Shown here: positions 38,196-46,861 of the stretch, piece after piece
How positions within the stretch are numbered: position 1 is the stretch's first letter
How the letters are laid out: every line of letters starts with the position of its first letter
Assembly: GCA_947492955.1 (NCBI GenBank)
Contig: CANLOV010000007.1
Span: 186,001-250,000, forward strand
Source of the DNA: an uncultured Cellulophaga sp.
GTDB taxonomy: Bacteria > Bacteroidota > Bacteroidia > Flavobacteriales > Flavobacteriaceae
DNA: 64,000 nt
Reading direction: 5' to 3'
Notes under the pieces: generated by a model
Seen by the model: the letters and a program-made list of their open reading frames with translations, nothing else
What the model was told of the DNA's origin: nothing
Databases searched by the model: none
Program-made: the position numbers and the translations under genes

Positions 38196-39234
38196 TCGAA
38201 ATAGATTGCAATACTGCAATCAATTTCTCATTCTCCCCAGGTGTTCCTACTGTAAAACGCAAGGTGTTTTCACATAAAGCCTGCGTTGTTCTATTACGAA
38301 CCACTATTCCTTTTTCTAATAACTGATTATACCTTTTTGTTGCGTTATCTACTTTTGCTAGTATAAAATTAGCATCGGAATTATAAACTTTAGTTACATA
38401 GCTAACCTGTGCTAATGTTTTAGATAATTTTTCTCTTTCTTCTAAAATAACAGCTATTTCTGTAGCTACAGATTTTGTATCTATAACACGTTCTAATGCT
38501 CTTTGTTGCGTAAGCTCATTTACATTATAAGGTGGTTTAATTTTATTTAAAACAGTTATAATCTCTTCTGAGGCATAACACAAGCCTAAACGTATACCTG
38601 CCATTCCGTATGCTTTAGATAAAGTTTGTGTTACTATAAGATTTGGGTACTTTTCTAATTGATTAATCCAAGTATTTGTTTTAGAAAAATCTATATATGC
38701 TTCATCTATAACCACTAAGCCATTAAAACTTTCTAATATTTTTATGATACTATCTTCTGAAAAACTGTTTCCCGTAGGGTTATTAGGTGAGCATAAGAAT
38801 ATAAACTTTGTATGAGTAGTTACTGCATCCAATATTTTGTCTACATTGGGTTCAAAATCATCTGTTAGTACTACTTCCTTGTTCTCTACCGTATTTATAC
38901 CACATAACACTTTATACATGCCATAAGTTGGTGGTAGCGTTATAATATTATCTTTTTGGGGTTCACAAAAAGCTCTAAATAATAGGTCTAAAACCTCATC
39001 GCTACCATTACCTAACAAAATATTTTCTGTCTTTACACCTTTTTGCTTTGCTAAAACCGCTTTTAAATTGCGTTGCTGAGGGTCTGGATACCTATTTACT
39101 CCATTCTCGAACGGATTTTCATTTGCATCTAAAAACACCATAGCAGAACCATCTGACACATATTCGTCTCTTGCAGAAGAATAGGGTTGTAAAGCCTTTA
39201 CATTTTCTCTTGTTATATTATCTAAACTAAACAT
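38188..39234 (-). CDS. hisC: Histidinol-phosphate aminotransferase HisC
   Basis: This 348-residue fold-type I PLP enzyme converts imidazole acetol phosphate to histidinol phosphate. The Schiff-base lysine is in TLSKAYGMAGIRLG. Other family signatures are CSPNNPTGN and VVIDEAYIDF. Its start overlaps the hisD stop in a TAATG arrangement, indicating coupled translation. The stop codon lies inside the palindromic repeat that separates it from hisB. Confidence 0.96.
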   Translation of the reverse strand: MFSLDNITRENVKALQPYSSARDEYVSDGSAMVFLDANENPFENGVNRYPDPQQRNLKAVLAKQKGVKTENILLGNGSDEVLDLLFRAFCEPQKDNIITLPPTYGMYKVLCGINTVENKEVVLTDDFEPNVDKILDAVTTHTKFIFLCSPNNPTGNSFSEDSIIKILESFNGLVVIDEAYIDFSKTNTWINQLEKYPNLIVTQTLSKAYGMAGIRLGLCYASEEIITVLNKIKPPYNVNELTQQRALERVIDTKSVATEIAVILEEREKLSKTLAQVSYVTKVYNSDANFILAKVDNATKRYNQLLEKGIVVRNRTTQALCENTLRFTVGTPGENEKLIAVLQSISKS

Positions 39235-40517
39235 TATTCTAAACTCTTTAAACGTAATGTTACTGCATTTTTATGTGCTTGTAATCCTTCTGCTTCTGCC
39301 ATTAACTCAATAGCCTTTCCTATTTCTTGAATACCTGTTTCTGATATTTTCTGAAATGTCATGCTCTTCATGAAACTATCTAAATTAACCCCACTATACT
39401 GTTTGGCATAGCCATTTGTTGGTAAGGTATGGTTAGTTCCAGATGCATAATCGCCCGCACTTTCTGGCGTATAATTCCCTATAAAAACAGAGCCTGCATT
39501 TTCTATACTATTGATATATTTTTCTTCATTAGCTACACATACAATATAATGCTCTGGGCCGTATTCGTTAATTAAATCTATAGCTATTTCATCATTGGCT
39601 ACGTAAATTAATTTGCTGTTAGCTATCGCTTTTTCTGCAATATCTTTTCGTGGTAGATCATTTATCTGTTTTGTTATTTCATTCTCTACTTTTAATATAA
39701 ACTCTTTTGAAGTAGAAACTAATATTACCTGACTATCTACGCCATGCTCTGCTTGGCTTAATAAATCTGATGCTACAAAAGCTGCATTTGCTGTATCGTC
39801 TGCAACCACTAATAACTCACTTGGGCCAGCAGGCATATCTATAGCTACACCGTGTTTAGTTGCTATTTGTTTTGCTACTGTTACAAACTGGTTTCCTGGT
39901 CCAAATATTTTATATACTTGTGGTATACTTTCTGTTCCAAACGTCATCCCTGCAATAGCTTGTATGCCACCTACTTTAAATATTTTAGTAACTCCACATA
40001 AATTAGCGGTATACAATATTGCTGGGTGTATTTTTCCTTCCTTATTTGGTGGAGAACATAATACAATTTCTTTACAACCCGCAATATTCGCTGGTGTTGC
40101 TAACATTAATATGGTAGAAAATAAAGGAGCCGTTCCTCCTGGTATATATAAGCCTACTTTTTGGATTGGTCTTTTTTCTTGCCAGCATAAAACACCATTA
40201 GCTGTTTCTACCTCAACTTTAGTAGTTTTCTGAGCTGCATGGAAAACTTCAACATTTTGCTTTGCTACTGCTATTGCTTCTTTTAAGTCATCTGATACTA
40301 AAGCTTTTGCTTCTTCTATCTCTACTGCATTTACTAAAAAATCAGTTATTAAAACGCCATCAAATTTTTCAGTGTACTTTTTTAATATGATATCTCCTTC
40401 TGCTTCAACTTCTTTAAAAACTGAATTTACTGTTGCTTCAATATCAGCAACGGTTTGTGTTGGTCTTAAAAGAACCTCTTTCCAACTTTCTTTTTCCGGA
40501 TTATATATTTTATTCAT
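39234..40517 (-). CDS. hisD: Histidinol dehydrogenase HisD
   Basis: This protein of about 427 residues performs the last two NAD-linked oxidations of the pathway. Signatures are GLYIPGGTAPLFST, GPSELLVVAD, the zinc-binding AEHGVDSQVIL, EYGPEHYIV and the C-terminal region SGTNHTLPT. The ORF track starts at 40529 (MIEIMNK). I prefer the internal Met at 40517 (MNKIYNPEKESW) because this is the usual N-terminus in relatives and it reduces the overlap with the upstream GNAT gene to 8 bp. Its stop overlaps the hisC start by 1 bp. Confidence 0.95.
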   Translation of the reverse strand: MNKIYNPEKESWKEVLLRPTQTVADIEATVNSVFKEVEAEGDIILKKYTEKFDGVLITDFLVNAVEIEEAKALVSDDLKEAIAVAKQNVEVFHAAQKTTKVEVETANGVLCWQEKRPIQKVGLYIPGGTAPLFSTILMLATPANIAGCKEIVLCSPPNKEGKIHPAILYTANLCGVTKIFKVGGIQAIAGMTFGTESIPQVYKIFGPGNQFVTVAKQIATKHGVAIDMPAGPSELLVVADDTANAAFVASDLLSQAEHGVDSQVILVSTSKEFILKVENEITKQINDLPRKDIAEKAIANSKLIYVANDEIAIDLINEYGPEHYIVCVANEEKYINSIENAGSVFIGNYTPESAGDYASGTNHTLPTNGYAKQYSGVNLDSFMKSMTFQKISETGIQEIGKAIELMAEAEGLQAHKNAVTLRLKSLE

Positions 40518-40956
40518 TATTTCTATCAAAAACGTTTCTCATATGGTAACCTTCGGCAACATAACCTTGGTTTTCCCAGAATTTAATACCTTTTTTATTA
40601 TCTACATAACAATTGATCTCTGTGCTATTACAACCAATTTCTTTAGCATAATTATAAACCCAATCTAACATTAACTTACCAACACCATAGCTTCTATATT
40701 CTTTTGCTATAAAAACATTATCGGCTTCAATATGCTTTCCGATGTAGAATTTGTTTAAAATCCAGATACCACAAATTCCTATTAGCTTATTATTTATATA
40801 TGCACCTATACATTGATAATTATTTGCATGCTTAATACTTTCTAGCCTTTCTAAAAGTACTCCTTTAGATAACTTACCGTTATTTAACTCGTATACTAAC
40901 GGCAAAATAGTGTGTAACTCTTGTTTAGGAATTAAAACTATTTTGGGATTTTCCAT
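40510..40956 (-). CDS. GNAT-family N-acetyltransferase in the his operon
   Basis: The 148-residue protein has the acetyl-CoA-binding signature YRSYGVGKLMLDWVYNYAKE, preceded by the ADNVFIAKE strand and followed by GIKFWENQGYVAEGYHM. The substrate is unknown. It is inserted between hisG (11-bp gap) and hisD (8-20 bp overlap) and so shares their transcript. The family is very broad, and nothing in the sequence ties it to histidine synthesis. Confidence 0.88.
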   Translation of the reverse strand: MENPKIVLIPKQELHTILPLVYELNNGKLSKGVLLERLESIKHANNYQCIGAYINNKLIGICGIWILNKFYIGKHIEADNVFIAKEYRSYGVGKLMLDWVYNYAKEIGCNSTEINCYVDNKKGIKFWENQGYVAEGYHMRNVFDRNNE

Positions 40957-40967
40957 AATAATTTAGG

Positions 40968-41825
40968 CTACAAAACCATTTTTTCTATTGGGCAAACTAA
41001 AATACCTTCTGCTCCTGCCTGCTTTAACTCATCTATAACTTCCCAAAATTTATTTTTATCTATTACCGTGTGTACAGAACTCCAACCTTCTTCAGCCAAT
41101 GGCAATACCGTTGGGCTTCGCATACCTGGTAACAATTTTGTAATAGTAGCTAACTTATCATTAGGGGCATTTAAAAGTATATATTTAGATTGTCTGGCTT
41201 TTAATACCGACTGTATTCTAAATACTAATTTTTCTAAAATTGCTTTTCTTTCTTCTGATATTTTAGGAGATACTGCCAGTACTGCTTCACTTTTAAGCAT
41301 TACCTCTACTTCTTTTAACCCATTTTTAAATAAAGTACTACCACTAGAAACAATATCACAAATACCATCTGCCAAACCTATATTTGGAGCTATTTCTACA
41401 GAACCGTTAATAATATGCAAATCTGCATTTACTCCTTTTTCTTTTAAATATTGTTTTACGGTATTAGGGTAAGATGTTGCTATACGTTTACCTTCAAAAA
41501 ATGTTACAGAATTATATTCCGTAGCTTTAGGTACTGCTAAAGACACTTTACATTTAGAAAACCCTAATTTTTCTGCTATAGCTATGTCTTCTCCTTTTTC
41601 TACTAAAACATTTTCTCCGATAATAGCAATATCTACTACGCCATCTCTTAGATACTGTGGTATATCTCCGTTTCTAAGGAAGAAAGCTTCTAAAGGAAAT
41701 TTACGTGCCGAAGCTTTTAATTGGTCTTTACCATTCTCTATAGAAATTCCACAATTTTTTAATAATTCTAAGGAGTCTTGGTTTAATCTTCCAGACTTCT
41801 GGATGGCAATTCTAATTTTAGTCAT
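40968..41825 (-). CDS. hisG: ATP phosphoribosyltransferase HisG (long form)
   Basis: This 285-residue enzyme commits PRPP and ATP to histidine synthesis. The N-terminal catalytic part contains RIAIQKSGRLNQDSLELL and the PRPP-binding stretch GICDIVSSGSTLFKNGL. The C-terminal 75 residues or so (LPGMRSPTVLPLAEEGW onward) match the regulatory ferredoxin-like domain of the long, histidine-inhibited form, so no HisZ partner is expected. It is the first structural gene of the operon, downstream of the leader peptide and attenuator. Confidence 0.96.
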   Translation of the reverse strand: MTKIRIAIQKSGRLNQDSLELLKNCGISIENGKDQLKASARKFPLEAFFLRNGDIPQYLRDGVVDIAIIGENVLVEKGEDIAIAEKLGFSKCKVSLAVPKATEYNSVTFFEGKRIATSYPNTVKQYLKEKGVNADLHIINGSVEIAPNIGLADGICDIVSSGSTLFKNGLKEVEVMLKSEAVLAVSPKISEERKAILEKLVFRIQSVLKARQSKYILLNAPNDKLATITKLLPGMRSPTVLPLAEEGWSSVHTVIDKNKFWEVIDELKQAGAEGILVCPIEKMVL

Positions 41826-41860
41826 TTTATATTATTTAATGTTTGATAACCAAACAAGGT

Positions 41861-41895
41861 TAAAAACAAAACCCGCTTGATTTCTCAAACGGGTT
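41861..41895 (-). terminator. Attenuator (leader terminator) of the his operon
   Basis: On the minus strand, AACCCGTTTGA and TCAAGCGGGTT form an 11-bp stem (one G-U pair) with a GAAA loop, followed by the U-rich TTTTGTTTTT. It lies between the leader-peptide stop (41928) and hisG (41825). The 3' arm contains ATCAAGCG, which also occurs in the leader-peptide coding region, so the two copies can compete for the 5' arm. Confidence 0.88.
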
Positions 41896-41927
41896 AGATA
41901 TATATGTTTAAACACGACAATACATTT

Positions 41928-41981
41928 CTAGCTCGCTTGATAGCAAGTATTGAAATGATGATGTGTATTTTTATTTCTCAT
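41928..41981 (-). CDS. hisL: His operon leader peptide
   Basis: The 17-codon ORF reads MRNKNTHHHFNTCYQAS followed by TAG. Three consecutive CAT codons make it a classical histidine-sensing leader peptide. It is too short for the ORF track. When His-tRNA is scarce, ribosomes should stall at the triplet, leaving the ATCAAGCG of codons 14-16 free to pair with the terminator's 5' arm. When His is abundant, the ribosome reaches the TAG, covers that segment and lets the terminator form. The mechanism is inferred from the sequence; the principle is known from hisL of enteric bacteria. Confidence 0.88.
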   Translation of the reverse strand: MRNKNTHHHFNTCYQAS

Positions 41982-41988
41982 TATGCGA

Positions 41989-41996
41989 CAAAAATA
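41989..41996 (-). promoter_or_regulatory. Candidate -7 element of the his operon promoter
   Basis: The minus strand reads TATTTTTG, an exact TAnnTTTG match. Transcription would start only a few bases before the leader-peptide ATG at 41981, making the leader transcript nearly leaderless. The -33 region is T-rich without a clear TTTG at ideal spacing. Confidence 0.45.
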
Positions 41997-42037
41997 AAAA
42001 TTTAATTCAAATTGAAAAAAACTTTCTTTAACTATTT

Positions 42038-42853
42038 TTAGTTGTTTCCTAATATTAATGGTAAGCCAGAGTCTCCACTACCCACAACTATTACTTTAGC
42101 ATTTGGAGAATCTGATAGTTTTAGCGTTGCTTCTATACCTTTATCCTGTAAAATTTTATCGGTTAACGAGGCACTTAATATTTTATTTGCATCTGCTTTA
42201 CCTTGTGCTTCTATACGCTGTTTTTCTGCTTCTTTTTGAGCGGTTACTAACCTAAACTCATATTCTAAAGATTCTTGTTCTTGTTTTAATTTACGCTCAA
42301 TTGCTTCTTTAATTGTATTAGGTAATGTTACATCTCTTACTAATATTTCATTTAATTGAATATATTGCCCGTCTACAATCTTTTTTGTTTCTTCATAAAT
42401 TTCTGCTTGTATAGCATCCCTTTTACTAGAGTATAATTGTTCTGGTGTATAACGCCCAACTACACTTCTTGCTGCTGACCTAATGGTTGGCAATAATACA
42501 CGTTGTATGTAATCTTTCCCTTTTTCTTGGTGTAACTTTCCTAAAAATTCTTGCTTTGGCTGAAACCATGCAGAAGCATCTAATTTAATCTCTAATCCGT
42601 TAGAAGATAATACTTGCATTCTTTCAAAAACTTCTTGCTGTCTTACTTCATACACAAAAACATCATTCCACGGGGCTACTAAATGAAATCCTTCTCCCAT
42701 TGCAGGCTTATCTGTTACTACACCTCCACCAAAAGTCTTATATAACACACCAGCTTCACCGGAATTTATTGTTACAGCTGACTTAGATATTAAAATAAAT
42801 AATAGTATAGCTCCAAAAACTATAGGTACTGCAATCTTAGGTAATTTATCCAT
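42038..42853 (-). CDS. SPFH/Band 7 (prohibitin-like) membrane protein
   Basis: The 271-residue protein has an N-terminal membrane anchor (IAVPIVFGAILLFILISKSAV). A Band 7 domain follows (GEAGVLYKTFGGGVV, GFHLVAPWNDVFVYEVR), then a coiled-coil-forming segment rich in Glu/Gln/Lys (KLKQEQESLEYEFRL to EAEKQRIEAQGKADANKIL). It resembles bacterial prohibitins, which assemble into large membrane rings that organise microdomains or proteases. It lies 18 bp downstream of the VWA-like gene, suggesting co-expression. The exact role is unknown. Confidence 0.9.
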   Translation of the reverse strand: MDKLPKIAVPIVFGAILLFILISKSAVTINSGEAGVLYKTFGGGVVTDKPAMGEGFHLVAPWNDVFVYEVRQQEVFERMQVLSSNGLEIKLDASAWFQPKQEFLGKLHQEKGKDYIQRVLLPTIRSAARSVVGRYTPEQLYSSKRDAIQAEIYEETKKIVDGQYIQLNEILVRDVTLPNTIKEAIERKLKQEQESLEYEFRLVTAQKEAEKQRIEAQGKADANKILSASLTDKILQDKGIEATLKLSDSPNAKVIVVGSGDSGLPLILGNN

Positions 42854-42871
42854 TTTGCTTCAAATTTGTTT

Positions 42872-44899
42872 TTAAATTAATCCGTTGTATTTTCTAATAA
42901 ACCACTCTGTAACTAATGCAATTATAATAATAGCCAAGAGTAATTTAAAATCAATCAAAGATACAATATTTTCTTTGCTCCTTTGGACAGGAACATATTG
43001 TTTATCCAGAGCTAAATCCTTTAACAAGGTACTTGTCTGATCTATAAAATACAATTGTCCTTGGGTATCATCTGCTAATCTTCCTAACTTTTTATAATTA
43101 CTAGATAGGAATTGTTTTTCTACATCAAAATCTAAGATTGTAAAGGTTCCCGTTTTTGTAGTTTGCTTATTTTTAACTCCTACTGTAAACCTATAAGTAC
43201 CTGCTGTTAAATTACTAATATCAACTTCGTAATTAGTTCCTTTTAATAGCATTGGAATCTTAATATCATTTTTAAGCACATCGCTTTTTAAATTTATATA
43301 TACCGATGCATCTGGATCAAACACAAAAGCTTCATCAAAATAAGCTGCTGTTATTTTAGTGTCATTATTACCTTCATAAATAGGTTTATAATCTACTACT
43401 AACCTATTTTTAGGTTTTGTAGTTGCTAAAAACAATACTAATTTTCCTAAAAAATTATCAAAAGCAGCAAAACTCTGTGTTGCTCTATAAGTTTGCGCTC
43501 TCCATTTCCATATATTTTCACCAAAAAGAACAGCCTCTTTTATTTCGTTATCGTTAACTATACTCAATAAGGGGTCTTTTAATGCTATTCCTTTTATTTG
43601 CTGAGTTAATAGAACTTCATTAGATTTTAAAAATGTAATATTCCCTAAATTATTCTCTAATGGAGGAAAATCTGATACCGAAAAATCGGCTATATCAAAA
43701 GTAGTAAAGCCATCATTTACAACAGGAATAATTTCTTCTGATTGGTTATAACTCTTCTTTGAATATGTGTTTTGAATTCTACTTAAAAAGTTCCAATCGG
43801 TTTTTGTTCCTGTAATTGTAAAAAGACTTGTTCTTTTTTGTTCAATGTATTTATATATTGCTGTAAAAGAAGTATTAGGTTGGTATAAAATAAATAAATC
43901 TACCTTATCTAACACACTTTTTTGCGCACTAGGTTTTATAATAGATACCGAACGTTGTTCGTTACTTTCTATTGCTTTTTTTAATGCTCCAATATCTGGA
44001 TGAAGCATACTACTTACTATAGCAATATTTGTTTTTTCATTAATAACTTCTATGGCAACATGCTTTTGATTATTCACCCTATTTTTTTCGTTCTCTAAAA
44101 TAGAAACTGCTACTTTAATATTTTTTACACCAACAGATTTAGCCTCTAATAAAGTACTAATAAGCTTTGTATTATTAGCTTTAGATAAGTTAATTGCATT
44201 TGTTGCTACTAGTTTTCCGTTTACCGTAACACGTACATTAGCAGATACAGGTTTATCTCCGTCGTAAGTTATATAAGTTTCTAATGGGTATTTATTTTTT
44301 AGGAAAGCATATTTATTTACGTTTACCTGTGCTACGCGTATATCTTCATACTTAGTGGTATCTCCCACCACTACAGGGTATATAGCAAAATCTTGATTTC
44401 TACCATAAAACTCATAATCTGTTCCTACAGTTTGGTTACCGTCTGTTAATAATACAATAGCTGTATTGGTTTTAGAATATATTTCTTTTACACTAGAAAG
44501 TGCTTGGGTAATATTTGTATTTTTCTCTGCTAACGAAATCTTATCCTTATCATTTAGATGATTACCAAATGTATATTGCTTTGTATTAAATTTTTCTGAA
44601 ACCTTGGTTTCTTTTTCTATAGCATCTAAGGCCCTTTTTATTTCTTTTTCTGTTTTAGCTATAGAGGAGGAATTATCTACTAAAACAACTAAGTTCGCTT
44701 TTTCTATAGAATATTCGTTTTTCTTAAATTTTGGGTTAATTAACAACAAAAACAGGCCAAAAATCGCTAAAAAACGTAAAAAAGAGAGTATTAATGCTAG
44801 TTTATTATTCTTTTTTGCTTTATAAAAATACTGAAACACAACTATACCAATAGCTACTATTGCGGCAAGTATTATGTATAAATACGTTTCTGTTTCCAT
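42872..44899 (-). CDS. VWA-like membrane protein
   Basis: The 675-residue protein has two N-terminal membrane segments (LYIILAAIVAIGIVVFQYF and ILSFLRFLAIFGLFLLLI). A von Willebrand A-like region follows, with a MIDAS-type VVLVDNSSSIAKTEKE and AIVLLTDGNQTVG. A large extracytoplasmic part follows, and a C-terminal membrane helix (LLLAIIIIALVTEWFI). This layout matches conserved Bacteroidota membrane proteins related to BatA-like/DUF1355-type proteins. It is tightly packed with pabB (5 bp) and the prohibitin gene (18 bp). Its function is not established from the sequence. Confidence 0.82.
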   Translation of the reverse strand: METETYLYIILAAIVAIGIVVFQYFYKAKKNNKLALILSFLRFLAIFGLFLLLINPKFKKNEYSIEKANLVVLVDNSSSIAKTEKEIKRALDAIEKETKVSEKFNTKQYTFGNHLNDKDKISLAEKNTNITQALSSVKEIYSKTNTAIVLLTDGNQTVGTDYEFYGRNQDFAIYPVVVGDTTKYEDIRVAQVNVNKYAFLKNKYPLETYITYDGDKPVSANVRVTVNGKLVATNAINLSKANNTKLISTLLEAKSVGVKNIKVAVSILENEKNRVNNQKHVAIEVINEKTNIAIVSSMLHPDIGALKKAIESNEQRSVSIIKPSAQKSVLDKVDLFILYQPNTSFTAIYKYIEQKRTSLFTITGTKTDWNFLSRIQNTYSKKSYNQSEEIIPVVNDGFTTFDIADFSVSDFPPLENNLGNITFLKSNEVLLTQQIKGIALKDPLLSIVNDNEIKEAVLFGENIWKWRAQTYRATQSFAAFDNFLGKLVLFLATTKPKNRLVVDYKPIYEGNNDTKITAAYFDEAFVFDPDASVYINLKSDVLKNDIKIPMLLKGTNYEVDISNLTAGTYRFTVGVKNKQTTKTGTFTILDFDVEKQFLSSNYKKLGRLADDTQGQLYFIDQTSTLLKDLALDKQYVPVQRSKENIVSLIDFKLLLAIIIIALVTEWFIRKYNGLI

Positions 44900-44904
44900 A
44901 ATTT

Positions 44905-46200
44905 TTAATTTTCTAAAACTTGTCTCATTGCTTTAGCCTTTAACAAGCATTCTTCGTATTCCTTTTCTGGTGATGCTTTTGCTGTAATAGCACTACCTAC
45001 CGAAAACGAAACATATTTTTCTGTTTTATTATACAATATACTGCGTATTACTACATTAAAATCAAAATCGTTTTCTGGTGTAAAATAGCCAACTGCACCG
45101 CTATACAAACCTCTTTTGGTTGCTTCTAAGTCTTCTATTATTTTCATTGCGGAAACTTTAGGAGCCCCAGTCATGCTTCCCATAGGAAAGGTTTCTCTAA
45201 TAATTTCTACAGGATTTTTATCTATTGCTACCTTGGCCGTTACTGTAGATACCATCTGGTGTACTTGTTCGTAAGTATACACTTTACACAATTCGGCTAC
45301 AGAAACACTCCCCTTTTCTGCACTCTTAGACAAATCGTTACGTACCAAATCAACTATCATAATATTTTCGGCACGTTCTTTTTCATCTTTCTCTAATTGT
45401 TGTTTTAAGCGTATATCTTCATTAGTATCTACTGCTCTTTTAGCTGTACCTTTTATAGGTTGCGATATTACTTGTGTTCCTATTTTCTTTATATAGCGTT
45501 CTGGTGATGCTGATAACAAATACTTATCGTCCAATTTGAAAAAAGTAGCAAAAGGTGGATGCGATATTTTATTTAGTTTCTTATAAACTTCTAATGGATT
45601 TATTTCTGTATTTTCTGCATAAAATTCTTGACAAAAATTAGCTTCATAAATAGCTCCATGATGAATATGTTGTAGCATTTTATGAACGCGTTTAAAATAT
45701 TCATCCTTAAAAATACGAAGCTTTATCTTTATGGCTTCACATGATTCTTCTATAGTATTTAAAACAATTCCGTTAGAAATAACTTTAAAATCATCTTCTA
45801 ACTCATCATCTACCATATTTAAATATATAAAATCAATGGTATTACCTTTAATTCTTATAATTTTTTTAGGTTGAAAAAAACAAAGTTCAGGAAAATATAA
45901 ACCATCATGGTTTAATGATGATAATTGCTCTACATCATTCTTAACATCATAGGATAAATAGCCAAAAATCCAATCCTTAACAGATTCTTGATACTCTTTT
46001 AATTTATCAAAAGCATTTTCGCTATCCGTTACCAAAGAAGTAAGTGCATCTACAGCTAAGAGAGCATCAAAAGAACCATAACTATCTTTATGGGTATTAC
46101 TATCTAACCAAACAACTTCGTTATATTGCTGAGACCATTGTTGTAGCGACTTTTTAAAATCTACTACATTAGAAATAGTATAAGAAACTGTTTTACGCAA
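44905..46200 (-). CDS. pabB: Aminodeoxychorismate synthase component I (PabB)
   Basis: The 431-residue chorismate-binding enzyme has the family signatures QPIKGTAKRAVDTNED, ENIMIVDLVRNDLS, ETFPMGSMTGAPKVSAMKI and the C-terminal SVGSAITAKASPEKEYEE. PabB converts chorismate to aminodeoxychorismate for folate synthesis. Anthranilate synthase TrpE shares the fold, but the shorter length, the GTAKR motif and the absence of other trp genes favour PabB. The gene is 5 bp from the flavoreductase gene upstream. Confidence 0.88.
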   Translation of the reverse strand: MRKTVSYTISNVVDFKKSLQQWSQQYNEVVWLDSNTHKDSYGSFDALLAVDALTSLVTDSENAFDKLKEYQESVKDWIFGYLSYDVKNDVEQLSSLNHDGLYFPELCFFQPKKIIRIKGNTIDFIYLNMVDDELEDDFKVISNGIVLNTIEESCEAIKIKLRIFKDEYFKRVHKMLQHIHHGAIYEANFCQEFYAENTEINPLEVYKKLNKISHPPFATFFKLDDKYLLSASPERYIKKIGTQVISQPIKGTAKRAVDTNEDIRLKQQLEKDEKERAENIMIVDLVRNDLSKSAEKGSVSVAELCKVYTYEQVHQMVSTVTAKVAIDKNPVEIIRETFPMGSMTGAPKVSAMKIIEDLEATKRGLYSGAVGYFTPENDFDFNVVIRSILYNKTEKYVSFSVGSAITAKASPEKEYEECLLKAKAMRQVLEN

Positions 46201-46205
46201 GCTAA

Positions 46206-46739
46206 TTATATTTTGTCTAAAAATTGACTTAATACTTCTTGGTGTGCTTTAGCTAAAGCCTCTTCTTTTATTCCTTCTTTCTCATCAAAAGAATCGTGAA
46301 ACGATGGTAATGAAAAAGTAATTATCTCTGCTGCTCCAAATCTAGGTAATACATCTTTTGTAATATCTAAAGCTCCTATCCCCCCTCTTTTACCTGGAGA
46401 AGTAGCCATTAATAATACCTTTTTACCATCTAAAAACTTTCTATCGAACCTAGAAAGCCAATCTAATACATTTTTAAAAAAAGCTGAAATATTACTATTA
46501 TGCTCGTTAACTGATATAATAACAGCTATAGACTCTTTAATATCACTTGCCAACTCCATTAGAGAATTAGAAAAACCATTGGTTTTCTCTGCATCTTCAC
46601 CATACATAGGAAATGGAAAATTTGCCATGTTTAAAAGCTGTACTTCATGTTCATTAATGAGTGATGCAGTATATTTTACTAATTTGTAATTAATTGAAGT
46701 AGTTGAATTACTCCCTGCAAATGCGATTATAGATGCCAT
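46206..46739 (-). CDS. NAD(P)H-dependent FMN reductase-like flavoprotein
   Basis: The 177-residue flavodoxin-fold protein has the phosphate-binding AFAGSNSTTSINYKLVKY near the start, and VIISVNEHNSNISAFFKNVLDWLSR and ATSPGKRGG downstream, typical of the NADPH-dependent FMN reductase family. Substrates could be quinones, azo compounds or free flavin. It is the first gene of the minus-strand run that continues with pabB. The 122-bp upstream gap is shared with the divergent gene at 46862. Confidence 0.88.
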   Translation of the reverse strand: MASIIAFAGSNSTTSINYKLVKYTASLINEHEVQLLNMANFPFPMYGEDAEKTNGFSNSLMELASDIKESIAVIISVNEHNSNISAFFKNVLDWLSRFDRKFLDGKKVLLMATSPGKRGGIGALDITKDVLPRFGAAEIITFSLPSFHDSFDEKEGIKEEALAKAHQEVLSQFLDKI

Positions 46740-46861
46740 AGAATATAATTTTTAGTACGAAAATACCCAAATATGAATTAATTGCATCTATTTTGTATAA
46801 TTTTGCTGAAATAAAAGTCCAAACTTGTTGTTTTACAAGTATATACTAGTGACCTAATTTT

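Noticed and set aside
46798-46805. TAATTTTG as promoter for the acyltransferase-like gene
   Set aside because: It matches TAnnTTTG, but no -33 element at suitable spacing was found, so it was not listed as a feature.
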